Assembly: GCF_004118325.1 (NCBI RefSeq)
Contig: NZ_RDFA01000003.1
Location: 1 to 64,000 of the forward strand
Length of the DNA: 64,000 bases
DNA from: Halorientalis pallida
GTDB lineage: Archaea > Halobacteriota > Halobacteria > Halobacteriales > Haloarculaceae
Direction of reading: 5' to 3'
Shown here: piece by piece, positions 16,012 to 24,495 of the stretch
Position numbering within the stretch: position 1 is the first letter of the stretch
Layout: the number at the start of each line of letters is the position of its first letter
Notes under the pieces: model-generated
The model's input: the letters and a program-made list of their open reading frames with translations, nothing else
What the model was told of the DNA's origin: nothing
The model's database searches: none
Made by a program: the position numbers and the translations under genes

Positions 16012-17592
16012 ATGAGCCAGCAAGAGGAGGAAGCGTCCGACCAGGAGGGGCAGTCACCCGTCGAGGAACTTCGCGAACGCCGCCGCGAAGCCGAACTCGG
16101 CGGCGGCGAAGCGCGGATCGAGCGCCAGCACGAGAAGGGCAAAATGACCGCCCGCGAACGGGTCGACTACCTGCTCGACGACGGGACCTTCCGGGAGGTC
16201 GACGCCTTCGTCGAACACCGCGCCCAGTCGTTCGGGATGGACGAGAAGACGTTCCCCGGCGACGCCGTCGTCACTGGCTACGGCGAGGTCAACGGCCGGA
16301 AACTCTTCGTCTTCGCCCACGACTTCACCGTCCTCGGCGGCTCGGTCGGCGAAGTGGTCGCGGACAAGATCTGCAAGGTGATGGACAAGGCCATCGAGAA
16401 CGGCGTTCCGGTGGTCGGACTCAACGACTCCGGCGGCGCACGAATCCAGGAGGGGGTCGACTCGCTCGTCGGGTTCGCGAAGATCTTCAACCGGAACACC
16501 GAAGCCTCCGGCCTCATCCCCCAGATCTCCGCGATCATGGGGCCGTGTGCCGGCGGTGCGACCTACTCGCCCGCGCTGACCGACTTCACGTTCATGGTCG
16601 AAGACACCAGCCACATGTTCATCACGGGCCCGGACGTGATCGAGACCGTCACGGGCGAGCAGGTCTCGAAGGAAGAACTCGGTGGCGCGAAAACCCACGC
16701 CACGAAATCCGGCGTCGCCCACTTCGCGGAGCGATCCGAGGAAGAGGCGCTGGACGACATCCGCCAACTGCTCTCCTACCTCCCGCAGAACAACATGGCG
16801 GACCCACCGCGGGTCCAGCCCTGGGACGATCCGACCCGGACCTGCGATGACCTCGTGGACATCGTGCCCGAGGAACCGCGCAAACCCTACGACATGAACG
16901 ACGTGATCGAGCGAATCGTCGACGAGGATTCGTTCTTCGAGGTTCACGACGGCTTCGCACGCAACGTCGTCACAGGCTTCGGCCGCCTCGACGGCCGTGT
17001 CGTCGGCGTCGTCGCCAACCAGCCCCGGGTCTCCGCGGGCACTCTCGACATCGACGCCTCCGAGAAGGCCGCGCGGTTCGTGCGCTTCTGTGACTCGTTC
17101 AACGTCCCAATCGCTACCCTGGTCGACGTGCCAGGGTTCATGCCGGGGACCGACCAGGAACACAACGGTATCATCCGCCGGGGCGCGAAGTTAATCTACG
17201 CCTACGCCGAGGCGACCGTCCCGCTCATGTCGGTGGTCGTCCGGAAGGCCTACGGCGGTGCGTACATCGTCATGTCGTCGAAGTTCCTGGGGAGCGACGT
17301 GAACTACGCCTGGCCCGGCGCGGAGATGGCCGTGCTGGGCCCCCGTGGCGCGGTCAACATCCTCTACCGCAAAGAGATCGCCAACGCCGACGACCCCGAC
17401 GCAAAGCGCCAGGAACTCATGGACGACTTCCGCGAGGAGTTCGCCCATCCCTACGGCCCGGCAAAGCGGGGCTACCTCGACGACGTGATCGAGCCACAGA
17501 ACACGCGCAAGCGCCTCATCGACGACCTGGAACTGCTCGAACGCAAACGCGAGGACACCCCGCCCAAAGACCACGGCAACATCCCGCTATGA
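16012..17592 (+). CDS. pccB: Acyl-CoA (propionyl-CoA) carboxylase, carboxyltransferase subunit
   Basis: This 526-aa carboxyltransferase begins with a charged helix (VEELRERRREAELGGG) and KMTARERVDYLLDDGTF. It has both crotonase-type halves, with the oxyanion-hole regions GGARIQEGVDSL and GPCAGGATYSPAL in the N half and VDVPGFMPGTDQEHNGI and KAYGGAYIVM in the C half. It transfers carboxyl groups from biotin to propionyl- or acetyl-CoA. The biotin carboxylase/BCCP subunit (PccA) is not in the window. The biotin operon lies 12 kb downstream. Its stop overlaps the pccX-like start as ATGA. Confidence 0.93.
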   Translation: MSQQEEEASDQEGQSPVEELRERRREAELGGGEARIERQHEKGKMTARERVDYLLDDGTFREVDAFVEHRAQSFGMDEKTFPGDAVVTGYGEVNGRKLFVFAHDFTVLGGSVGEVVADKICKVMDKAIENGVPVVGLNDSGGARIQEGVDSLVGFAKIFNRNTEASGLIPQISAIMGPCAGGATYSPALTDFTFMVEDTSHMFITGPDVIETVTGEQVSKEELGGAKTHATKSGVAHFAERSEEEALDDIRQLLSYLPQNNMADPPRVQPWDDPTRTCDDLVDIVPEEPRKPYDMNDVIERIVDEDSFFEVHDGFARNVVTGFGRLDGRVVGVVANQPRVSAGTLDIDASEKAARFVRFCDSFNVPIATLVDVPGFMPGTDQEHNGIIRRGAKLIYAYAEATVPLMSVVVRKAYGGAYIVMSSKFLGSDVNYAWPGAEMAVLGPRGAVNILYRKEIANADDPDAKRQELMDDFREEFAHPYGPAKRGYLDDVIEPQNTRKRLIDDLELLERKREDTPPKDHGNIPL

Positions 17593-17903
17593 GCCGGGCC
17601 GAATTCGACATGGATTCCGAGGACGACCTCCTCGAAGTCGATCTGGACGAGTTACTCGCCAGCCTGGAGTTCGAGACGACCGTTCCGACGGAACGGGAAG
17701 CGGCGGCCGTCGCGGTGGCCATCGCGACACACCGGACGGATCGGGCGCTCGCAGCCGCCGACGCTGCTGCGGACGACGAGCCCGAGACCGTGCCCGGATG
17801 GAAGCTCGACGGACGCCTGCGATCCAACGGTGTCACGCACCGGCGACGGCCGCGGAACGTCGAGCGTGGCAGCGAGTGGCGGGCGGCGTCGCGGTCGCTG
17901 TAG
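17589..17903 (+). CDS. pccX: Small acyl-CoA carboxylase subunit, PccX-like
   Basis: This 104-aa protein has an acidic N-terminus (DMDSEDDLLEVDLDELL) and a helical segment EREAAAVAVAIATHRTDRALAAADAA. A segment VPGWKLDGRLRSNGV follows. Position, size and the PGWKxxGR segment match the small third subunit (PccX) described for haloarchaeal propionyl-CoA carboxylase, which increases activity of the complex. The start overlaps the pccB stop (ATGA), implying stoichiometric coupled translation. Identity rests on context and remembered family pattern. Confidence 0.75.
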   Translation: MSRAEFDMDSEDDLLEVDLDELLASLEFETTVPTEREAAAVAVAIATHRTDRALAAADAAADDEPETVPGWKLDGRLRSNGVTHRRRPRNVERGSEWRAASRSL

Positions 17904-17948
17904 GCCGTGGTCGACTTCGCTGCGGATTCCGCGGCGTAGGCGCTGGCG

Positions 17949-18095
17949 ATGATCGCATGGTCAGTAGCGGTCTGGGTCGGAATCGAACTGTCTCTGTTCG
18001 ACGGTTCGGTACTGGTCGCCGCTGTTTCCGGTCCTGCGTGTGCCCTCGCTATAGCCTTCGTGGCCCGCAAACAGTACGCTCCGAACGACGGGTAG
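17949..18095 (+). CDS. Small membrane protein (48 aa)
   Basis: An ATG at 17949 opens a 48-codon frame ending TAG at 18093. It reads MIAWSVAVWVGIELSLFDG, then an Ala/Val-rich second hydrophobic stretch to about residue 38 and a charged tail ARKQYAPNDG. Two short TM helices are predicted. It lies 45 nt after the pccX-like gene on the same strand and may be co-transcribed. An in-frame stop just upstream fixes the N-terminal limit. Small size makes this tentative, but composition is typical of haloarchaeal mini membrane proteins rather than random frame. Confidence 0.5.
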   Translation: MIAWSVAVWVGIELSLFDGSVLVAAVSGPACALAIAFVARKQYAPNDG

Positions 18096-18109
18096 CTCTC
18101 GGCGGCGAT

Positions 18110-18697
18110 TCAGTCGAGTTCGACCGACGACAGCACCGCGTCCGCGGTCACGACCGTCGCGAACTCCCCGTCGATATGGGCCAGCGCCGACCGATGCACC
18201 TGCTCCGCCGGCATCGACTCACCGTCGAACTCGCGGTCGAACGTGGCCGTCGCGTCCGCGACCAGCAAAACCTCGTACCCGCGGTTCTCGGCCATCCGCG
18301 TCGTCGTCGAGACGCAGTGGTCCGTCGTCAAGCCTGCGATCACGAGCTGGTCGGCCCCGCGCTCGTCGAGCCAGTCGTCGAGCCCAGTGCCTACGAAGGC
18401 ACCGTTTACTCGCTTCGTGACGATGCGCTCGCCGTCGGCCGGTGCCAGTTCGGGCTCGAAGGCGAACCCCGGTTCGCCGCGTCTGAGCGGCGAGTCCGGC
18501 TCGGTCGAGTCGTGGCGGACGTGGACCACAGGTCTGCGAGTTTCACGCCACGAGGCGAGCAGTTTGGCCGCACCCGCCTCGGCGTCGGGGTTGTTGCGCT
18601 GGCCCCACACGGGATCGTCGAAGCCCTCCTGGAAGTCCACGAGGATCAGCACGGCGTCGTCGGCGACCGTCACCGACCGCTCCTCAATCGGCGGCAT
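18110..18697 (-). CDS. Isochorismatase-family cysteine hydrolase
   Basis: This 195-aa protein has the catalytic triad of the family: Asp21 in LVDFQEGF, Lys95 in VTKRVNGAF and Cys128 in [11 protein letters not shown] cis-peptide-like GLTTDHC segment precedes the cysteine. It resembles nicotinamidase/isochorismatase-like amidohydrolases; the substrate cannot be told. It overlaps the upstream YqcI/YcgG-family gene by 14 nt, so the two form an operon. Confidence 0.88.
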   Translation of the reverse strand: MPPIEERSVTVADDAVLILVDFQEGFDDPVWGQRNNPDAEAGAAKLLASWRETRRPVVHVRHDSTEPDSPLRRGEPGFAFEPELAPADGERIVTKRVNGAFVGTGLDDWLDERGADQLVIAGLTTDHCVSTTTRMAENRGYEVLLVADATATFDREFDGESMPAEQVHRSALAHIDGEFATVVTADAVLSSVELD

Positions 18698-19493
18698 AGC
18701 CGTCCGGGAGCGTGCTGGGGGCTTTCGGGTGGTCGCGAGTCACGTTGATGGGACACTCGTCCGGAGCCTGCTCCGGCTCCGAGGAGAGCATGTACTGGGG
18801 CCACTCGCGGTCGCCCTCGACGCCGTAGTCGCCGATGTCGGCGTGAGGGCAGACGCCGTCGTAGTCTTCGATGCGGTCCTGGATGACCTCGCGGGCGCGC
18901 TGGCCGGCCTCGGTGTCGTGGGTGATCCCCTCGAACAGCGACCGGGGCTGGAAAGTGATCTCCAGACCGATGGGGCAGTAGCGACTCTTTCGCGTGTCGT
19001 AGAACGGTGCACGACAGGTCGGGAACATCGACTCGCCGCCGAAGGAGAACTCCCAGTAGGGGTCGTCGGGATCGGTCGGTACGTCCTCGGGCCACGGTTC
19101 GGGGTCGTGGACGTGCAGAAACTGCAGGAGGTGCCAGAGCCGCTCGTGATACTCCCGCTCGGAGAGGGGGCCCTCCGGCGGCTTGAAGAAGGTCACCAGC
19201 GACGCCTGGTCGGAGTGATCCTCGTACGTGTCGAGATACTCCAGTAGCGTGTCACGGAAGCGCAACAGCGCGTCCTTGTCGGTCGTCGAGGAACAGAGCG
19301 CGTAGAGCGGGTCGCCGTTCTCGACGGACTCGACGCCGAAAAAGCAGGGGAACGGCGAGCCGTTGCGCTCGCCGAGCAGACCGTTCCGGAAACTCTCCCA
19401 GTGGTCGACCGCCCACTCGGGAAGGTCGCCCGCGGCCGCACGGTCCGCGAGCGTCGCCTGATCGAGCAGGACTTCGACTCCCGGTTCGTTCAT
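18684..19493 (-). CDS. YqcI/YcgG family protein
   Basis: This 269-aa protein has the family pattern [26 protein letters not shown] near the N-terminus, [10 protein letters not shown], the central [16 protein letters not shown], and [17 protein letters not shown]. The C-terminal part contains [15 protein letters not shown] and [10 protein letters not shown]. Members are of unknown biochemical function and some bacterial relatives accompany heme-related genes. The start was set at ATG 19493 ([10 protein letters not shown]); 16 upstream codons are also open. It overlaps the downstream isochorismatase-family gene. Confidence 0.8.
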   Translation of the reverse strand: MNEPGVEVLLDQATLADRAAAGDLPEWAVDHWESFRNGLLGERNGSPFPCFFGVESVENGDPLYALCSSTTDKDALLRFRDTLLEYLDTYEDHSDQASLVTFFKPPEGPLSEREYHERLWHLLQFLHVHDPEPWPEDVPTDPDDPYWEFSFGGESMFPTCRAPFYDTRKSRYCPIGLEITFQPRSLFEGITHDTEAGQRAREVIQDRIEDYDGVCPHADIGDYGVEGDREWPQYMLSSEPEQAPDECPINVTRDHPKAPSTLPDGYAAD

Positions 19494-19537
19494 ACTCGTA
19501 ACTGGGGCCGGGGAACTTTGAAGCTTGAGTTTCGCGC

Positions 19538-20002
19538 TCACTCCGAGGCTGGTCCGACCGTATCTCCCTCGGAGACGGGTCCGGTCTCGACGATACGGGC
19601 CCGGAGGCCGCCCCGATGGACCAGCGCTCCCTCGACGTCCGGCACCTCGGTGTGTTGCTCCAGATACGAACAGGGTTCACACAGCTCGGCACCCTCGCAG
19701 ACGGCGTCCCCGACGCGGAATCGTGTGTCGACGAGGTGGTTCAGCGCGACGCCGCACGTCGTGACGTTCCGGCGGTGAATGCCCGGTTCGAGGTCGATAT
19801 CGTAGTCGCGTTCGGCGGCCGCCAGTGCTTCGGCCTCGATGAGCGTGATGGCGCGGTCTTCACCACGGCCGAAGGTGCCCTCGCCCTCGTAGTAGCGGTC
19901 ACCCTCCAGTCCCTCGCCGGCGACGGCCCGGACGGACTCGACGCGTTCGGGCGGCGCGCCGGGTGTCGGTGCGACGTGGATGCGCTCGACGGTCCCGGTC
20001 AT
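19538..20002 (-). CDS. MOSC domain protein
   Basis: This 154-aa stand-alone MOSC domain has the N-terminal strand GTVERIHVAP, the loop GEGLEGDRYYEGEG and ITLIEAEAL. The putative sulfur-carrying cysteine region is GAELCEPCSYLEQ. Such proteins are thought to handle sulfur in molybdenum cofactor-related chemistry (MOCS/YiiM type). Its target is unknown. A TGTAAT TATA-like element lies about 28 nt before the ATG, as for a leaderless transcript, and it diverges from the thiolase gene. Confidence 0.88.
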   Translation of the reverse strand: MTGTVERIHVAPTPGAPPERVESVRAVAGEGLEGDRYYEGEGTFGRGEDRAITLIEAEALAAAERDYDIDLEPGIHRRNVTTCGVALNHLVDTRFRVGDAVCEGAELCEPCSYLEQHTEVPDVEGALVHRGGLRARIVETGPVSEGDTVGPASE

Positions 20003-20124
20003 GGGGACCAGTTGTGAACGGAATTACAAGACTCCATCGAGACGTGGCTCGCACTCGGGAACACCGGTCGAATACCGCGCTTTCAGCCAGATTTACAATA
20101 CCGCCCGTTGCAGTTGCAGGTGAT

Positions 20125-21279
20125 ATGGACAGGGAGGTTGCCATCATCGGCGGGTCGATGACGAAGTTCGGCCAGCGAGACGCCTGGATACGGGAGTTGC
20201 TCGCCGAGGCCGGCGAGGAGTGTCTGACCGACGCCGGCGTCGAACCGGACGCGGTCGACCACGTCTACGTGTCGAACATGGCCAGTGGGGAGTTCGAGGG
20301 ACAGACGGGAATCATGAACGCCGTGGCCCACGACCTCGGGCTGCTACCGGCCTACAGCCAGCGCGTCGACCAGACCAGTTCGAGCGGTGGGGCGGGGATG
20401 TACGCGGCCTGGCAGTCGATCAAGTCCGGGGCCAGCGACATGACCCTGCTCGTGGGTGGCGAGAAGATGACCCACAAGGGGACCGGCGGCGCGACAGACA
20501 TCATCGCGTCGATCACCCACCCTGCCGAGTACAAACACGGCGTGACGCTCCCCTCCTTCGCGGGGATGACGGCGCGGCACTACCTCGAACGCTTCGACGC
20601 GCCCCGGGAGAGCCTGGCGAAGGTGGCCGTGAAGAACCACGAGAACGGCACCCGAAATCCGAAAGCGCAGTTCCAGAAGGAGATCACCGAGGAGAAGGCC
20701 CTGGAGAGCCCCATCATCGCCGACCCGCTCCGGCTGTACGACTTCTGTCCGATCACCGACGGCAGCGCGGCGCTCATGTTCTGCCCCGTCGAGGTGGCCG
20801 AAGAGTACGCCGACGACTACGCTGTCGTCTCGGGCATCGGCGGTGCGACCGACACCCACGTCGTCCACGAGCGCGAGGACCCGACGACGATGGGCGGCGT
20901 CGTCGACTCCGGAGCGGAGGCCTACGACATGGCCGGAATCGGCCCCGAGGACGTCGACGTGGCCGAACTCCACGACATGTTCACCATCCTCGAATTCCTC
21001 CAGATGGAGGGACTGGACTTCGCGGGGAAGGGTGAGGCCTGGAAACACGTCGAGGAGGGCCGCACGGCCATCGACGGCGACCGCCCGATCAACACCTCCG
21101 GTGGCCTGAAGTCGAAGGGCCATCCGCTGGGTGCCAGCGGCGTCGCACAGGGCTACGAAATCTACGAGCAACTGGTCGGTGAAGCCGGCGAGCGGCAGGT
21201 CGACGCCGAGACGGGGTTGGCCTGCAACGTCGGTGGCTTCGGGAACTGCGTCATCACCACGATCATGGAGGCACGATAA
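20125..21279 (+). CDS. Thiolase-family protein lacking the nucleophilic cysteine
   Basis: This 384-aa thiolase fold begins REVAIIGGSMTKFG and keeps NTSGGLKSKGHPLGASG (active-site His) and a C-terminal CNVGGFG loop. Where archaeal thiolases have AACASG, this protein reads QTSSSGG, placing Ser85 at the usual nucleophile Cys. Family relatives work in a complex with a DUF35 Zn-ribbon/OB protein and HMG-CoA synthase, and the next gene here is such a DUF35 protein, joined by a TAATG overlap. It may be a catalytically altered or structural acyl-CoA-channel protein. The ATG at 20125 was chosen because the thiolase N-terminus starts there. Confidence 0.85.
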   Translation: MDREVAIIGGSMTKFGQRDAWIRELLAEAGEECLTDAGVEPDAVDHVYVSNMASGEFEGQTGIMNAVAHDLGLLPAYSQRVDQTSSSGGAGMYAAWQSIKSGASDMTLLVGGEKMTHKGTGGATDIIASITHPAEYKHGVTLPSFAGMTARHYLERFDAPRESLAKVAVKNHENGTRNPKAQFQKEITEEKALESPIIADPLRLYDFCPITDGSAALMFCPVEVAEEYADDYAVVSGIGGATDTHVVHEREDPTTMGGVVDSGAEAYDMAGIGPEDVDVAELHDMFTILEFLQMEGLDFAGKGEAWKHVEEGRTAIDGDRPINTSGGLKSKGHPLGASGVAQGYEIYEQLVGEAGERQVDAETGLACNVGGFGNCVITTIMEAR

Positions 21280-21650
21280 TGTCGATGGACGCCATCCGCT
21301 GTCCGAACGGTCACGTGAAGTACCCCACGCACCCCCGCTGTCCGGAGTGTGGCGAGGAACCGGTCGAAACGATCGACCTGAGCGACCGCACTGGCGAGGT
21401 CGTCACCTGGACGGAGAGTACCGCGACGCCACCGGGCGTCCGTGAGCCGAACGTCCTGGCCTTCGTCGAGTTCGACGTGGAGGGAACGCCGGTACGCGCG
21501 CTGGGTCAGATCGCGGACAACGCCGACGTCGAGACCGGTGACGAGGTGGAACCGGTGTACGCGGAAGAACTGCGAGAGCCGGGCGTCGGGCTCAAGCCCG
21601 CCGACGCGGATCAGGAGTGGGACGGGTACCGATTCCGACTGTCTCAGTGA
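21279..21650 (+). CDS. Zn-ribbon/OB-fold acyl-CoA-associated protein (DUF35)
   Basis: This 123-aa protein has an N-terminal rubredoxin-like zinc ribbon (Cys8, then CPEC at 21-24 with an N-x-H loop) and an OB fold (GEVVTWTE, VLAFVEFDVEGTPVRALGQI, VEPVYAEE). DUF35 proteins bind CoA and bridge thiolase and HMG-CoA synthase, or partner ketoacyl enzymes. Here the ATG shares a base with the thiolase stop (TAATG), showing a two-gene unit. The first metal pair appears incomplete (one Cys plus His), so metal binding should be checked. Confidence 0.88.
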   Translation: MSMDAIRCPNGHVKYPTHPRCPECGEEPVETIDLSDRTGEVVTWTESTATPPGVREPNVLAFVEFDVEGTPVRALGQIADNADVETGDEVEPVYAEELREPGVGLKPADADQEWDGYRFRLSQ

Positions 21651-21747
21651 GGGCTCTGTCCGAACCGACAGTCGGAATCGGAGGTTCCAGCTTTCCCAGT
21701 GAAGCCGCTGTCGGAGTAGCTCGGCTCAATCGAACCCGGACGGTGTC

Positions 21748-22242
21748 TCAGGGGTGGGGTCGGTCCGCGCTCGCCTGTCGTGGCTGGCTCCAGGGGCGAG
21801 ACTGCCCGGCCACCAGTCCACTTCCGGCTTCGAGCATGGAGATCCCGTCGAGGACCGTTCTGATCCCGGTGTCACAGGAGTGTGGGAAGAGTGCGACGAG
21901 ATCGTCGTCGTCGTACAGGGCCAGACAGACCACCGGGAGGACGGCGGTCCTGTAGCGGCTATCGGTGAAGCTGTTGTAGCAGTCGTGGCGCTCGAACGCG
22001 GGGGCGAGTTCGACGCCGTGGGCGTCGGCCCAACCCTCGAACTCCCGGCAGAGAGCGAACTCCCGACGGGCCTGGGTGTCCCCGACCGTCACTCGGTGGG
22101 GCCAGCGCTGGACCTGCAGGTCCCGGATGATGCCTGCCGCTGCCAGCGCCTGCAGGCGACCGAGCACTCGGGATTGCTCGGTCTCGGCTGCTATCGGCAC
22201 CCCGTTGCGGAGGTACAGTTCCGCGCGTGTGACCTGCGTCAT
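21748..22242 (-). CDS. Haloarchaeal protein of unknown function with HTH-like N-terminus (copy A)
   Basis: This 164-aa protein is a paralogue of the next gene upstream (22334-22834). Both have a helical N-terminal segment (RVLGRLQALAAAGIIRDLQVQRWP here), a middle segment (EFEGWADAHGVELAPAFERHDCYNS) and PVVCLALYDDDDLVALFPHS. The pattern R(L)..L...G.I.D..V..W suggests a winged helix followed by a ligand domain; I cannot assign a ligand or target. It ends in a Pro/Ser/Arg-rich tail. Confidence 0.7.
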   Translation of the reverse strand: MTQVTRAELYLRNGVPIAAETEQSRVLGRLQALAAAGIIRDLQVQRWPHRVTVGDTQARREFALCREFEGWADAHGVELAPAFERHDCYNSFTDSRYRTAVLPVVCLALYDDDDLVALFPHSCDTGIRTVLDGISMLEAGSGLVAGQSRPWSQPRQASADRPHP

Positions 22243-22333
22243 GGTTGCTACCTACACGCTGTCGGTGCGCTTAGCTGTTTGGGAAACGATCACACAGTTG
22301 TCGGTGGGACGACCGCGGGCAAAACGTCCGGTG

Positions 22334-22834
22334 TCAGTCGGAGATTTCGGCGAGGTCGACCTGTTCGGTCTCCTCGGACTCGAGTGGCTGGGTGACGCGA
22401 CCCGGAGCGGCTTCGATGGCGCGGATACAGTCGAGGACGGACCGGGAGCCGTCGTTGGTCGAGTGAGGGTAGACGGCGTCGAGGTCGCCGTCGCGGTAGA
22501 CGGCGAGACAGAGCGCGGGGAGGACGAGCCACTCGCCCCGCTCGCCGGATTCCATCGAGTAACAGGACCGGGTATCGAAGAACGGTTCGAGCGCGACGCC
22601 CGTTTCGTCGGCCCAGTCACGGAATCGCTCGTACTCGCCGAGTTCGTCGTGGTCCCCCGACAGCGGCACTTTCTTGTTCCAGGTACGGATCGCCACGTCG
22701 CCGACGTAGCCGTCCTCGGCGAGTTGCTTGAGCCGTCCCGCCACCTCGTCACGTCGCCGCGACGCGACCTCGGGCAGCGAGGACCGAGCGAACAGTTCGA
22801 CCCATGTCCCAGCGGTGCTCCCGTTACCGGTCAT
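22334..22834 (-). CDS. Haloarchaeal protein of unknown function with HTH-like N-terminus (copy B)
   Basis: This 166-aa paralogue of copy A has AGRLKQLAEDGYVGDVAIRTWNKK, RFRDWADETGVALEPFFDTRSCYSM and PALCLAVYRDGDLDAVYPHS. The arrangement of tandem paralogues implies local duplication. A strong TATA box (TTTTATTTATTTC, minus strand, about 22857-22869) sits 25-30 nt before the ATG, so its mRNA is likely leaderless. Function is unknown. Confidence 0.75.
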   Translation of the reverse strand: MTGNGSTAGTWVELFARSSLPEVASRRRDEVAGRLKQLAEDGYVGDVAIRTWNKKVPLSGDHDELGEYERFRDWADETGVALEPFFDTRSCYSMESGERGEWLVLPALCLAVYRDGDLDAVYPHSTNDGSRSVLDCIRAIEAAPGRVTQPLESEETEQVDLAEISD

Positions 22835-22949
22835 TTGTACTACGGGATTTGGCCATGAAATAAATAAAACCTGCTATGTTAGGCTTCGTTGACACTGTTA
22901 CTCACGGGACGGGGCGGTGCCGGCAGTCCCGTGGTCCGTGACGGTGGCG

Positions 22950-23513
22950 TCAGGCCGAGCTGGAGTCGTCGTCCCCGTCGAGGTCGTCTTTGATCGACTG
23001 GAGTTCGGCGTCGACGTCGACGGGTACCGGCCCACCGGCCTCGGCGTCCGCGCCGGGGTCGCGTGACTCCGTCTCTGCGGCGAGACGGTCGTCGATCTCG
23101 TCGCGCAGTGACCGCGCCTCCGCGAGGACGCGCTCCGCCTCGTCGTCGGTGGGGCGACCCTCGATGGCGTCCTGGACGTCCGCCAGCACGTCGTCCAGCT
23201 TCCGGACGGTGGTCTGACTGAGCTGGACCGCCCGGTCGCGGACGGGTGTGTCGCGCCCGTCTGTCAGGCTCCGCTCCGGATCGGCGAGCCGGATCGCTCG
23301 CTGGAGCAGTCGGAGAGCCCGGACGTTCGTCTCGAGGACGAGGATCGCCGCCGGAATCGCCACTTCGTCGGTGAACTGCAGGAGTTCCCGCGGGGAGGGC
23401 GGGCGGAGCCGCCGTCGCTCCCCGGGTTCGAGTTCACGCTGCAGGTCCCGTAGCGACCGTGCGAGGTCCGCCGTGAGGCGCGCGAGGTCCTCGTCGCTGG
23501 CCGAATCGCTCAT
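22950..23513 (-). CDS. Acidic helical haloarchaeal protein of unknown function
   Basis: This 187-aa protein is mostly alpha-helical. It has an N-terminal amphipathic helix (LARLTADLARSLRDLQREL), a conserved-looking LRPPSPRELLQFTDEVAIPAAI, a hydrophobic stretch IPAAILVLETNVRALRLLQRAI, coiled-coil-like segments to about 150, and an acidic tail. There are no catalytic motifs. A GCTTAAG TATA-like element lies about 28 nt upstream of the ATG. I do not recognise a characterised relative. Confidence 0.75.
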   Translation of the reverse strand: MSDSASDEDLARLTADLARSLRDLQRELEPGERRRLRPPSPRELLQFTDEVAIPAAILVLETNVRALRLLQRAIRLADPERSLTDGRDTPVRDRAVQLSQTTVRKLDDVLADVQDAIEGRPTDDEAERVLAEARSLRDEIDDRLAAETESRDPGADAEAGGPVPVDVDAELQSIKDDLDGDDDSSSA

Positions 23514-23651
23514 ACGACCCGTACGGAGCGTCGGGTCTTAAGCCCGGGTCTTCATCGTGGTTCGGCTAGCCGGATCGTGACAACGAACTGTGTGTTTCGA
23601 TCGCCGAAACCAATGCAAATCTTATGTCTCTGGGCGCGTAAATAATCCTCA

Positions 23652-24236
23652 ATGAGCGCGATATCCGCGGCCGCGAAGGTCCCGGGGGTGCTGTCGGGCC
23701 TCAAACGCCGTGGGGGTGGAATCCTCGTCGTGGGGGCAGCGGGCGAACAGCAGCGCCTCTGTGACCGGTTGCTCGGGTCGTCGGACAGGGAACGAGTCGT
23801 GGTGGGGTCACAGGACTCCTGTCTGACGGCCAGTTGCACACGGGACGCGACGGTCGTGCAGGGACAACCGGCGCAGGCGACGGCCTGCCGGGCCGGTGCA
23901 GTCCTGCAGTCGTCGTCGCTGGCGGATCGAGTGACGGCGGCTATCGACGAGCACAGTCACGGCCTGGCCCCGGCGGAGTTACGGGTCTGCCTGGGCCCGG
24001 TAGCGCCCGACACGCTCCAGGCCAAATCGGTCTTCCTCGACGCCGTCCTGGAGAAAATCGGAGTAGTGAACGCGCTGGGACACGTGCACGTGTCCGAACC
24101 GTACGACAGCGACCTGGTCCGTCGGCTGGAGCCGCTGTTCGACGCGATCGTCCAGGTTCGTGACGACCCGCGCCCGCGACAGCGCTGGCACTTCCCTGAG
24201 CACGGGGTCACCACCGACTGGGTCGATTTAGGCTAA
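23652..24236 (+). CDS. RecA-like/HTR-like haloarchaeal protein (DUF7504-type)
   Basis: This 194-aa protein is arranged like the haloarchaeal degenerate RecA/KaiC-like family: an early strand ILVVGAAGEQQ, a central LAPAELRVCLGPVAPD, and a late block VFLDAVLEKIGVVNALGHVHVSEPYDSDLVRRLEPLFDAIVQVRDD. The Walker A motif is missing. Such proteins are commonly found near signal-transduction genes. A distant paralogue lies at 37515-38051. Its 3' end overlaps the first of two iron-box-like sites. Confidence 0.7.
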   Translation: MSAISAAAKVPGVLSGLKRRGGGILVVGAAGEQQRLCDRLLGSSDRERVVVGSQDSCLTASCTRDATVVQGQPAQATACRAGAVLQSSSLADRVTAAIDEHSHGLAPAELRVCLGPVAPDTLQAKSVFLDAVLEKIGVVNALGHVHVSEPYDSDLVRRLEPLFDAIVQVRDDPRPRQRWHFPEHGVTTDWVDLG

Positions 24237-24268
24237 CCAAAACCCTTTTAGATTTAGGCCCACCTAAC
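24227..24268 (+). promoter_or_regulatory. Double iron-box-like operator around the promoter of the 56-aa gene
   Basis: Two sites flank the TATA-like CTTTTAGA (24245-24251). One is TTTAGGCTAACCAAAA at 24227-24242, the other TTTAGGCCCACCTAA at 24253-24267. The downstream site covers the expected start of a leaderless transcript, since the ATG is at 24277. The half-site TTTAGG/CCTAA matches the perfect palindrome at 13842. The arrangement suggests strong metal-dependent repression. Confidence 0.6.
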
Positions 24269-24276
24269 CTCAGTCA

Positions 24277-24447
24277 ATGAGCCACGCGCCGGACACCGTC
24301 GACGAACCCGAGCCGACGGCCGAACCGGAAGACGACGCACCGCTGATCAAGAGCCACCGGGCGACCGACGAACGGACCGTCTTCACCGAGGACGGGAACA
24401 CGGACGGCTGGATCGCGACGGATCTGACCGTCGAGTGTCGGGAGTAA
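24277..24447 (+). CDS. Small acidic protein (56 aa), probably iron-regulated
   Basis: A 56-codon frame starts at ATG 24277 and ends TAA at 24445. It reads MSHAPDTVDEPEPTAEPEDD, then APLIKSHRATDERTVFTEDG, then NTDGWIATDLTVECRE. The final GNTDGWIATDLTVE block is a conserved signature I recognise from a family of very short haloarchaeal proteins of unknown function (DUF7331-like). It is unusually well provided with regulatory sequence: a TATA box at -28 and two iron boxes. It lies next to dpsA (converging), supporting a role in iron or redox homeostasis. Confidence 0.75.
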   Translation: MSHAPDTVDEPEPTAEPEDDAPLIKSHRATDERTVFTEDGNTDGWIATDLTVECRE

Positions 24448-24495
24448 AATACGGAGTCGCGCGTTCCGAACGGACGCTTCTCGCGACCGAGAGTT

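Noticed and set aside
15167..16015. Plus-strand frame overlapping fabG in another phase.
   Set aside because: It is Arg/Gly-rich and lacks any fold signal, while fabG in the other frame has all SDR motifs.
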